A stretch of 64,000 bases of DNA from Simmondsia chinensis (Eukaryota > Streptophyta > Magnoliopsida > Caryophyllales > Simmondsiaceae), in assembly GCA_018398585.1 (NCBI GenBank), contig JAGTTD010000009.1, positions 15,381,193 through 15,445,192 of the forward strand, in the 5' to 3' direction. The notes beneath the pieces were generated by a model that was not told where the DNA came from, did no database searches, and worked only from the letters and a program-made list of their open reading frames with translations. The position numbers and the translations under genes were made by a program. The first letter of the stretch is position 1; the number at the start of each line of letters is the position of its first letter. Positions 55,605 to 64,000 of this stretch are shown here, one piece after another.

Positions 55605-55788
55605 TATTGGATATATCACTCTCGTATTATATCTAGTGATTATTGTATCTATCTCTTCCTCTCTAGATCTATCTATCCGTATATATCTTGATTGGATTAG
55701 CCCCATCTTCTCTTCTATTCTCATCTTTTATAAATATATGGAACAAGCATATCAACTGATTATGCGACAATATACCATTATATTCACA
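55605..55788 (+). repeat. 3' LTR of copia D
   Basis: 184 bp, TATTGGATATATCACTC to TATATTCACA, followed by AATAC. Confidence 0.9.
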
Positions 55789-55793
55789 AATAC

Positions 55794-56308
55794 CATAAAT
55801 ATAATTATAATCTTATAAATTATATGACATATCTTCGTCTCAAATTATAATGTATTAATTATGAGCTCAATGTCTAATAAAATTTAATTGATTAAACAAG
55901 AAAAATTATAAATAAAAGTGTAATTAATGTACTATTAATATTTGCGCTTTGGGCACATGTTAAACTCTATGTACATTGCTGCTCCGTAATTTTCTTAAAT
56001 TTATTTAAATTGATGTTTTCTCTTTTTTCTAAAATTATTTTTGATATTTGTAAGCTTAGTCAAATTAGTCATTCAATAATAGAAGGTTTTTTTTTTAATT
56101 AAAAAAATCACTTAGAAATCATTTTAAATATTTAACATATTTTCAAAACTGTTTGAGATATTTTTTTCATTATCTAAAATATTTTTAAATATCTTAAAAC
56201 AATTAAAAGTTTGTTAAATATTTTTTAAAAACTTAAAGTATTTTAAAATAATCTGAGTAGATTTTTAAATTTTAAATATATGTTTTACATAATTTATATA
56301 TTTTTAAA
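55794..56308. other. AT-rich flank with internal repetition
   Basis: No gene. Many variants of TTTTAAATATTT at 56110-56300, as if from simple-sequence expansion. Confidence 0.5.
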
Positions 56309-56313
56309 TATAT

Positions 56314-57045
56314 TGTTAATATTGGTCCCTAAATGATCTAACTATGACAATGTAATTACTAGTATCAAGTATTTATTAAGTTTTATAGACCAAATTATGT
56401 AAAACACTGGGCTATGTTGTGTTCGGACACAAAATGCAGTGTTTAAGTGCTTGTACATACTATTTCTATTGAGTAGCATGTGTTGTAATATTGTATAAGT
56501 TTTGGAAATAATGACAAGATTGCCTCTACCTAGAAGTACATTTTACATTTACCCATGATGCCCGGATTGTAATTGCTGCCCGTTTTTGTACTGCCCTGCC
56601 CGTGAACATTAATAAAGCTTCCAAAGGAAGTTTTCTTCTTTTCAGTACACAGAGAGGTGTGTCATCATCGAGAAGAAAAGAGATTGCCATGTGTTGTGCA
56701 GCCAACGATTGAGATTATATTTGTTTGGGTAAGTTTGGACCATTGGATGTGTTGAAAATCAATGGCTAGGATCGAGCCATGTAAATACTTTGATTCTTGA
56801 TATTAGAGGAGAGACTTCCCCAATAAAAGTGAGTCGTGGAATAGGATTTTGTTTAGAGGTGCCGAACCACGTAAATCTTGCGTGTTCTTGTTTTGATTCG
56901 TTGATTCTTTCATGTTCTTGCTTACTTTACTGAAATCTAAAGTTGATATTATAGATCTCTAATTTTTGAAGTTATAAGTAACGGTTTTAACCTAACATAA
57001 CAAGATTTGGAAAATTATTCTTTAAGACTCGTTTTAAACTCAACA
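56314..57045 (+). repeat. 5' LTR of copia E, with internal deletion
   Basis: 732 bp against 1031 bp in the 3' copy. The missing 316 bp correspond to 61633-61948 and lie between two TGTAA words; they include the TATA box. Start TGTTAATATTGGTCCC, end AACTCAACA. Confidence 0.9.
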
Positions 57046-57047
57046 AG

Positions 57048-57059
57048 TGGTACTAGAGC
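57048..57059 (+). other. Primer-binding site, tRNA-Met type (copia E)
   Basis: TGGTACTAGAGC, two bases from the tRNA-Met complement, 2 nt after the LTR. Confidence 0.8.
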
Positions 57060-57088
57060 CTTAGGTTCCTTGTCTTAAAGAATCGAAA

Positions 57089-57889
57089 ATGGATTTTGCT
57101 AGGGTTGAGATTGAAAAGTTTGATTGTAGAAACGATTTTAATATTTTGAAACCAGAGATGAAGGCTATTCTTATGGTTCAAGGTGCTAGAACTGCTATTT
57201 TACCTCCAAATGAACAACCAGCTCACTGAACTGAGAAGGATAAACTTGAGATTGAACATAAAGCTTTTGCTTCTTTACTTATTAGCCTAGATAACTTAGG
57301 TCTTTGCCACAATAGTTCTGAAAAAACAGTAGCCAAAATTTGGGCCAAGTTAGAGGAGATTTATAAGTCAGAATCTTTGTCTAATAGGATACTATGTATG
57401 AAAATCTTCTTTACGATTAGAATGAGTGAGATTACACCCTTAGAAGAATCTATGGATGAGTTTAACAAAATATGGCAGGATCTAGCAAATGTTCAGGTAA
57501 CAATTGGTGATGAGATTAAGGTTGTTGTTCTCTTATGTGCTTTACCTAAGTACCTTAGATCTTTTGAGGACACAATGAGATATGGATGTGAAACTATAGT
57601 GCTTAAGGATATTACCAGGGCCCTTAGGTCAAAAATTCTTGAGTTAAAAAGGGATGGCAAGTGTCCTAATAGTAACAATGGCGAGGGCTTATTTGTTAGG
57701 GGTATGACAAAAACTGGTGATAATAACAACAATAATAATACGGATAAAAAAAGAAACAAGAGTAAGAATAGATCTTCATCTAAAATAAGAAATGATTACA
57801 GCAAAGTTAAGTGCTATGAATGTGGAAAACTTAGACATATTAAGAAATTTTTTTTCTATTTATCAAAACAAGAATTATGGCTCTATTGA
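57089..57889 (+). pseudogene. gag: Copia E gag
   Basis: One frame of 266 codons with a single stop at 57227. It starts MDFARVEIEKFDCRNDFNIL. After the stop come LSNRILCMKIFFTIRMSEIT, MDEFNKIWQDLANVQVTIGD and LLCALPKYLRSFEDTMRYGC, the copia gag core. A Lys/Asn-rich basic tract (57730-57800) leads to the knuckle CYECGKLRHIKKFFF, whose last Cys is Phe. The stop and the altered knuckle make it non-functional. Confidence 0.9.
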
Positions 57890-58330
57890 TAATACTGTGT
57901 TTTCCGATGAATATGCATCTGCTGAAGTTTTAGTTGTTTCTACAAACCTAACTATACATGAATGATTTACGGACTCAAGATGTATTTTCCACATGACATT
58001 TGAATGATCTTTTTTCTATGAATATAAACCAATAGATGGGGAAAACGTGTTACTAGGTTACAATCATGGCTGTAGGGTTTGTGGGATAGTGTCAGTAAAA
58101 CTTAGGGGGTCAAATGGTGTTGACTTCAACATAGTTCGAGTTAGGCATGTGCCTAACCTTAGAAGGAACTTGATTTCACTAGGGCAACTAGACCGGGCTG
58201 GTATGACCTTAAAAGCTACTCAAGGGGTAATGAAAGTCCTTAAGGGTTCTCTTATGATACTAAATAGGGAGGCAAGAATGGTTTATTTGTCCTTTGAGGT
58301 GATGTTGTTCTTGCTAAAACAAGTGTTGTA
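57890..58330 (+). pseudogene. Copia E protease
   Basis: TDSRCIFHMTFE (about 57966-58003) is at the active-site position, with the DSG triad altered to DSR. The open piece 58047-58331 has VRHVPNLRRNLISLGQLDRA and GMTLKATQGVMKVLKGSLMI, typical of the protease-to-integrase linker. Confidence 0.85.
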
Positions 58331-59290
58331 AAATCTGAAAAGACTGACATAACCAACCTATGGCGTTGAAGGTTGGGGCATAAATCTGAGAGGGGTTTGA
58401 CTGAACTAAGCAAGCAAGGGCAGTTGGTGGAGGTTTATGTCTCTAAACCTAACTTTTGTGAGTCTTGTATATGTGATAAACATCACAAATTGGCTTTTAA
58501 ATCTGGTTTGCAGGTTACTAAGTCTTTTATGGATTATGTGCCCTCTGATTTATGAGGGATTGCAAGGGTACCCACATTAGGTGGAGCATTGTATTTTTTG
58601 TCTATAGTTGATGATTATTTAAGAAAGGGGTTGATATATTTGCTAAAAACTAAAGATAAATGTTTTGATGCATTTGTTTGATGGAAGGACCTTATTGAAA
58701 ATCAAACAGGTAAAAAAAATTAAAGTACTTAGGACTAATAATGGCCTAGAATTTATGAGTGCTGATTTTGATAGCTTATGTGCCAAGAATGGAATTAGGA
58801 GACATAATACTATTAGAAAAACACTCCTAACAGAACAGCTTAGCGGAAAAGAATGGAACATATGTTGTTGAATAGAGTTAGGTGCATGTTATTTGCTTCC
58901 GGACACAAAAGTTTTTTAGGGGAAGCGGTAAAACTAGCATGTTATTTGATCAACAAATTAACATCCTCAACTATTGATTTTAGAACACCTGAGGAAAGAT
59001 GGACTTGAAAACCTAGTGATTATTTTTGCCTTTAAGTGTTTAGATGTGCTGCATATGCACAACAATGTGAGAGAAAACTTGATCCCAGGGCTGTAAAAGG
59101 TGTTTTTCTAGGTTATCCAGATGGTGTGAAGGGTTATCAAGTGTGGGTTAAGGATGGTAGTAGAACTAAAGTCATAATTAGTAGGGATGGAACATTTAAT
59201 AAACTCAAAAATGCCCTACTTGGTCAAAACTGTGGTTGCTCTTATTGCAGTCACTACCACCAGTCCTAGGAAATTTGATTCTAAGTTGTA
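58331..59290 (+). pseudogene. Copia E integrase
   Basis: The zinc-binding part has LGHKSERGLTELSKQGQLVE and FCESCICDKHHKLAFKSG (58370-58510). The core has LYFLSIVDDYLRKGL (first Asp, about 58605), KVLRTNNGLEFMSADF (second Asp replaced by Asn, about 58735) and a disrupted glutamate block. RCAAYAQQCERKLDPRAVKG then VFLGYPDGVKGYQVWVKDG follow (59036-59170). Stops at several points. Confidence 0.85.
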
Positions 59291-60330
59291 TGAATTTTAA
59301 ATTAACTTCCCTTAACCATTTTACTAAGAAACTTAGACCTCAGTGACTGAAAATAAGGGAGGTAACAGTGCTTATGGGAGCACTGAACCTCAAGAAGAAA
59401 TAGTTCATGATGACCTAACCAACTATCAATTAGCTAGGGATAGGGAGATGAGAGAAGTTAGGTCACCAGCAGGGCTAGGTTATGCTGATTGCATAGCTTA
59501 TGCTCTCAATAAAGCCTTAGAGTTTGTGGAGTCTAAGCCTTTGACCTAAAACGAAGCTATTAAGGGTCCCTCCTTCGAACAATGGCTGAATTCTATGACA
59601 ATGGAAATGGAGAGTCTAAAGAGGAATAAAACTTGGGTTTTAGGTCCTAGGCCCTTGGGTAGGAAATTAGTCAGTTTAAAAGGGTTTCCAACATTAAAGA
59701 ACCCTCTATATCATTTGGACAGCCTAAGAATAAGGCTAGATTAGTTGCCAAGGGATTTTCACAAAAAGAAGGAGCAGACTGTAATGAAATATTCTCATAT
59801 GTTGTTAAACATACCACAATTTGGATTCTAATGGCCTTAACTGCAAAATGTTGTATGCATTTAAAACAAATGGATGTAACAGTAGCTTTTTTACATGATG
59901 AGTTAGATGAGGAGATTTTTATGGTCCAACATAAGGTTTTTGTTGAACCAAAGAAAGAAAATCATGTTTGTCTTTTAAAAGGTCTTTGTATGGCCTACAA
60001 TAATCCCCTAGGTAATGGTACAAGAGGTTTGACCAATTTATGATAGATAGGGGTTTCAATAGATCAATACATGATGCTTGTTTCTATTTTAGGCATGTTG
60101 ATACTGTTGATGCATTGTATTTGTTGAATTATGTTGATGACATGCTCCTAGCTAGTAGATCTATGCTTCATATTAATGATTTGAAAATGAAGTTGTCTGC
60201 TGTGTTTGACATGAGAAATCTTAGTAAAACTAGGAAGATACTTAGCATGGAAATCAATAGGGATTTAGAACTTGGTACTGTGCATTTGTCCCAAAAAATT
60301 TACTCAGAGAATGCGTAGAATAGGTTTAAC
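59291..60330 (+). pseudogene. Copia E reverse transcriptase
   Basis: Readable parts include LKQMDVTVAFLHDELDEEIF (59860-59920), CLLKGLCMAYNN (the usual LYGLKQ block is altered), RGFNRSIHDACFYF and LYLLNYVDDMLLASRSMLHI (about 60117-60175), with the catalytic Asp pair. FDMRNLSKTRKILSMEINRD follows. Frameshifts at about 59690-59830 and 60010. Confidence 0.9.
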
Positions 60331-61103
60331 ATGGCTGAATGTGAACCTGTTAAACTTCCTTTAGCTAATCAACACAAGTTTTCTGTAACACAATGGCCTA
60401 ATGAGTTAGAGAAAGAACAAATGGAAAAGATCCCATATGCTAACGCTATAGGTTCCTTAATGTATGCAATGATGTGTACTAGGCCTGATTTAGCTTTTCC
60501 TATGAGTGGTCTCTCGAAATTTATGAGTAATTTTGGAAAAGAACATTGGCATGTGGTTAAGTGATTGTTACGTTACAGTAAGGAGACTTTTAGATTAGGT
60601 CTTACTTTTGGTAGGACTAAATCAGACATTAGGTTAGTGGGATACTTGGATTTCGACTTTGCTGGGGATTTGGATAGAAGAAGATCAACTAGTGCTTATC
60701 TTTTACTCTTAATGGTGGAGGTATATGTTGGAAATCTAAACTTCAGCCAATGACAGCTTTGTCAACAACTGAAGCTAAATTTCTAGCCATAACTAGTGCC
60801 ATTAAGGAAGTTATTTGGTTAAGAGGTCTTTTGTCAGAAATAAATTTTGACTTTAGCCCACCTACTTTGTTTTCTAATAGTCAGTCTACTTTAGCTCTCA
60901 ATAAGAATCCTGTTTATAATGATAGAACTAAGCACTTGGCCGTCAAGAGGAATTTTGTGAAGGATTATCTGGATTCTAATACTATTGTTTTGCAGAAAAT
61001 AAGTACTGAAGACAATCCCATTGATATGGATACCAAGAATGTCACTTTGGACAAGTTGGTAAGGTGTGTCAACTTGGTTCAAAGTAGTTGGGATCATGGA
61101 TGA
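60331..61103 (+). pseudogene. Copia E RT end and RNase H
   Basis: ANAIGSLMYAMMCTRPDLAF (60445-60500) ends RT. RNase H has VGYLDFDFAGDLDRRRSTSA (60640-60700; first Asp), ALSTTEAKFLAITSAIKEVI (60754-60813; Glu) and TKHLAVKRNFVKDYLDSN (60930-60982). Stops at 60562 and near 60751 and a frameshift break it. The polypurine tract AAAGTGGAGAA precedes the LTR. Confidence 0.9.
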
Positions 61104-61178
61104 TCCAATTACTATTTTTTGACTCCTTTTTGGTTAGGGAAAGGTTAGTTAGCTCATATAGGTATCAAAGTGGAGAAT

Positions 61179-62209
61179 TGTTAATATTGGTCCCCAAATG
61201 ATCTAATTAGGACAATGTAAGTACTAATATCAAGTATATATTAAGTTTTATAGACCAAATTATGTAAAAGACTAGGCTTTGTTGTCTTTGGACACAAAAC
61301 GTAGTGTTTAAGGACTTCAATGTATTATTTTGTATTGAGTGGCATGTTTTGTACTATTGTATAAGTTCTGGTTAGAATGATGAGATTGCCCCTGTCCAAA
61401 AATACATTTTACATGTACCCATGCTGCCTGTTTTTGTACTGCCCTGCCCGTGAACATTAATAGAACTTCCAAAGGAAGCTTTCTTCTTTTCAGCACACAA
61501 AGAGGCGTGTCATCATCTAGAAGAAAAGAGATTGCCATGTGCTGCGCAGCCAACGATTGAGATTATGTATGTTTGCGTAAGTTTGTACTGTTGGATGCAA
61601 TGAAAATCGACGGCTAGGATCGAGCCATGTAAGCGTTGGCATGGATTATGGTCCCTGGGTATATAAACTCGGTTTTCTTATTGAAAACCTCAACTTTCGT
61701 TCATTTTCTTTCTCCCACCCATTTTGCTGTTTCTCTCTCCTCTTTGCGGCAATTCTAAGGCAATTTCGTAAGATCCTTGGGTGTTAACACTTGCTGGCCT
61801 TCGATCTTCCTTCATTGGAGCATTTCGAAGCCTTTAGAGGCTTGTTTGAAAGATTTTTTTTCATCTCTTGCTTCGTTTATCAGGTTTCTATCTTAAAATC
61901 CTAAGATCTGGATGTATTGTGGTGTTTTTGCTTAGATTTGGTCTGTAAACACTTTGATTCTTGATATTAGTGGAGAGACTTCCTTAATAAAAGGGAATCG
62001 TGGAATATGACTTTGTTTAGAGGTGCCGAACCACGTAAATCTTGTGTGTTCTTGTTTTGATTCGTTGATTCTTTCATATTCTTGCTCACTTTGCTAAAAT
62101 CATAAGTTGATATTATAGATCTCTAATTTTCAAAGCTATAAGTAACGGTTTTAACCTAACATAACAAGATCTAGAAATTTTTTGTTTAAGACTCATTTTA
62201 AACTTAACA
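61179..62209 (+). repeat. 3' LTR of copia E
   Basis: 1031 bp, TGTTAATATTGG to TAAACTTAACA, with a TATA box GTATATAAACTCGG at about 61659. Complete relative to the 5' copy. Confidence 0.9.
61659..61670 (+). promoter_or_regulatory. TATA box in the copia E 3' LTR
   Basis: GTATATAAACTC, followed about 30 bases on by C/T-rich sequence. Its counterpart in the 5' LTR is deleted. Confidence 0.65.
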
Positions 62210-62214
62210 TATAT

Positions 62215-62585
62215 AAATAACTTTAAATATATAAAATGCTTTTGAAATATATAAATTATTTTTTAAATATATTATCAAATTTCAGCTAGCCAAAACTAAG
62301 TTTCCTTAATTTCTTTAATTTTTACTTCTACTTTTGCCTAAAAGGAAAAGCATCGAATTCATGCTTCTGCTTAAAAGTAAAAAAAAGCTTTTTCTTCTAA
62401 TAAAAAACGTCCTTCTACTTTAGCTGAACACCCTTGAAATTTAGGTTAAGTACGTTTTTTAGAAAAAAGGACACATCTTCACTAAAAGAAGCAATTCGAA
62501 ACAAAAGAAGACGACTATCCAATTCGAATAAACTTATAAATACTAGGAGTTAATCTTTGCAAGGAAAAAAACATAGGACTAAAAT
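62215..62585. other. AT-rich flank
   Basis: No gene. Repeated TATAAAT/TTTAAATATAT words at the left. Confidence 0.5.
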
Positions 62586-62595
62586 TTAAATAAAT

Positions 62596-62961
62596 GGTAG
62601 GTTACATATTAGTGTCCTATGATTTGATGTATTAATTTTTAGTTCATAAGCTTGGTGTAGTAATTTTTAGTCCAAAAGTTACATATATCTTATGAAATAG
62701 TCTAAATAACGATGTAAAAAGTAGCATATTTGTCGTTATTTGTGGGTAAACCCATTATTGATCCTCTTGCTATTCCCATAATCCAACGCATGTACCACAG
62801 CAATGTTGCAACATTGCTAATGAAAATTTTTGGATAAGAGGCATATTTTATGCCCTTACACACCGTCATTGGGCTATTTTATTGAAATCATATAACTTTT
62901 GGTCTTTGTGGACAAAATATTTAATACATGAAACTTTAGGATACTAATATGTAATTTAACC
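62596..62961. mobile_element. MITE with long terminal inverted repeats, Mutator-type
   Basis: 366 bp, beginning GGTAGGTTACATATTAGTGT and ending in the inverse of GGTTAAATTACATATTAGTA. The arms extend over about 95 bp with a gap. Flanked by TTAAATAAAT on both sides (62586-62595 and 62962-62971), a 9-10 bp target duplication as made by Mutator-like transposases. No ORF. Confidence 0.8.
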
Positions 62962-63001
62962 TTAAATAAATTTACAAAACTATAATTTATGACTAAATAT
63001 G

Positions 63002-63275
63002 TGTTACGGTTGGGCCCTTGACCCACCCGCCAAGCCGACTCGACCCGCCAACTGGGGTAAGGACCTGCCTATTTGGGGTGCCCTAGTCCTACCTCAGCCC
63101 ATATCACTCCCCTCCCTCATCTATAAATAAGGGGCCCCACACCCATAGTTAGCATGCAAATATGATGTAAGAGTGTTTTATGCTCAAGTCTCTCTACCCC
63201 TATGTTTCTCTATGTCTCCCCCTTTTTCTTCTAGGTTTTCTGCCCCCCTTCTCTTGTAATCACACACACATATGA

Positions 63276-63313
<38 letters not shown>

Positions 63314-63362
63314 TAGCTTGGATTCCATTGTTATGAGCTAGAATAATATTCGGTCCGTATCA
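63002..63362 (+). repeat. LTR of an unidentified element, followed by a primer site
   Basis: 361 bp from TGTTACGGTTGGGCCC to GGTCCGTATCA, with a TATA box TCTATAAATAAGGGG (about 63119) and an (AT)n run at 63279-63309. A tRNA-Met-like primer site TTAGTATCAGAGTAG follows at 63364-63378, so it is a 5' LTR. Its interior is cut after about 100 bp. Confidence 0.7.
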
Positions 63363-63489
63363 ATTAGTATCAGAGTAGTCCTTCCTCGGACCAAATTTCG
63401 TCAATAGCGATCACCGAATCTGACCACCAATTCTACTGGTTTTGTCATCACCTTCCCCATTGTCTGTCACGATGCTTAGGTTCGTGATT
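63363..63489 (+). other. Short leader remnant after the LTR
   Basis: Primer site plus about 110 bases without ORF, ending where a minus-strand LTR begins. Confidence 0.5.
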
Positions 63490-64000
63490 GCTTGATATCA
63501 AGCTTGGATAAATTTTTGAGGCTTAGAGTGTGAGATGAGAAGAGAAATTTGATAATTTCAAAGTTAGATGAGAAGAGAAAGTGAAATAGAGTTAGGTGAG
63601 AAAAGAATTTAGGGTTTTAGGTGAGAAGAGAAAGAGAGACGGTTAGAGAGAGAGAAAAAGAGATTTTCATAAATTTCATAATATGATACGCATTACAATC
63701 CTAATTACTTCTCTTTATAGAAGAAGAAAAGAACAACCTAGAATATTCTAGAAAACAAGAAAAATACAAAAGAAATCTGAAAAATATCTAAAAATAAAGG
63801 ATAATTCCAAAATAAAAAGATAATCCTCAAATAGTACGGTACTAGTGTACTATTGAGGTGAGCTGGCAAATTTGGAGCTGTCACGAGACAGCTGGCACGG
63901 AGCTGGGATGCTGGCGTTGGAGCTGGACATAGGTGCGGCACTGGGACATGGACTGCTGTCAGGACCAGTCCTTGACACTATCGTGAAATGTTGTGACATG
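63490..64000 (-). repeat. LTR on the minus strand, cut by the window end
   Basis: The minus strand has a primer-like TTGATATCAAGC (63490-63501) and an LTR from 63505 on. A TATA box CTATAAAGAG on the minus strand (about 63712-63721) and a purine-rich plus strand (transcript leader) at 63540-63660 fit. The outer end lies beyond 64000. Confidence 0.55.

Larger units (their letters stand above)
48890..55788 (+). mobile_element. Ty1/copia retrotransposon D, split by a solo LTR
   Basis: LTRs 48890-49049 and 55605-55788, target duplication AATAC (48885-48889 and 55789-55793). Coding order gag, protease, integrase, (solo LTR 51917-53766), RT, RNase H. Ends are TA...CA as in copia A. Without the insert and its duplicated 5 bp it is about 5.0 kb. 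Confidence 0.9.
56314..62209 (+). mobile_element. Ty1/copia retrotransposon E
   Basis: 5.9 kb with LTRs 56314-57045 and 61179-62209 and target duplication TATAT (56309-56313 and 62210-62214). Gag, protease, integrase, RT and RNase H are all present and all broken. LTR ends are TG...CA. It is unrelated in LTR to copia A, B and D. Confidence 0.9.

Noticed and set aside
61317..61553. Minus-strand 78-codon frame
   Set aside because: Lies in the copia E LTR and is disrupted in the other LTR copy.
63738..63941. Minus-strand 67-codon frame
   Set aside because: Inside the minus-strand LTR; no protein-like features.
1..64000. Host tRNA, miRNA or conserved single-copy genes
   Set aside because: I looked for cloverleaf-like words and known protein motifs and found none outside transposable elements; a tRNA or miRNA search program would be needed to exclude them fully.

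Overview
The window is repeat-dense nuclear DNA of a flowering plant. The evidence is nested Ty3/gypsy and Ty1/copia LTR retrotransposons of plant lineages (Tat with a second RNase H, Athila with a tRNA-Asp primer site, a chromovirus), a plant-type Helitron, MITE-like elements and SINEs with an Au-like body. I cannot name the species. I found no intact host gene. Every long reading frame I recognise belongs to, or was captured by, a transposable element, and nearly all are broken by stops or frameshifts.

Layout. 1-3.69 kb: 5' half of a decayed gypsy element (LTR end, primer site, gag, protease, part of RT), cut by a Tat element. 3.69-12.57 kb: 3' part of that Tat element on the minus strand (RT thumb, two RNase H domains, integrase). 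Its long 3' region carries, on the opposite strand, an F-box pseudogene, a 56-bp tandem array and a multi-exon gene with a putative gypsy-type transposon domain and a coiled coil. 12.57-18.69 kb: gag-only Athila-like element on the minus strand, one LTR truncated. 19.4 and 34.6 kb: two SINEs whose head is derived from 5S rRNA. 20.2-28.7 kb: two tandem Helitron copies, the second split just before its 3' terminus by an Athila element with a 5-bp target duplication. That Athila element keeps only integrase, an env-position ORF and its LTRs. 28.9-33.6 kb: a nearly complete copia element. 34.2-35.25 kb: a long foldback element containing the second 5S-SINE. 35.25-38.8 kb: a truncated gypsy element (minus) lodged in a truncated copia element (minus). 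39.3-44.4 kb: a very old copia relic with a duplicated module. 44.8-46.6 kb: 3' end of a chromovirus. 47.0-48.7 kb: a poly(A)-tailed retroposon inside an inverted repeat. 48.9-55.8 kb: a copia element split by a solo LTR. 56.3-62.2 kb: another copia element with both LTRs. 62.6-63.0 kb: a Mutator-type MITE. 63.0-64.0 kb: two further LTRs in opposite orientations, the second running off the window.

How the parts relate. Gag, protease, integrase and RT/RNase H pieces are parts of retrotransposon life cycles, and none of the polyproteins is intact. Much of the unexplained structure is non-coding or antisense: spliced antisense genes inside Tat, palindrome-rich promoter-like segments repeated in Athila LTR and interior, a conserved Athila 3' module, and the 5S-headed SINEs. 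Nesting order is recoverable from target-site duplications: ggatc (Athila in Helitron), catac and aatac (two copia elements), tgcac (solo LTR), tatat (third copia element), 17 bp and 11 bp (SINEs), 13 bp (retroposon), 10 bp (MITE).
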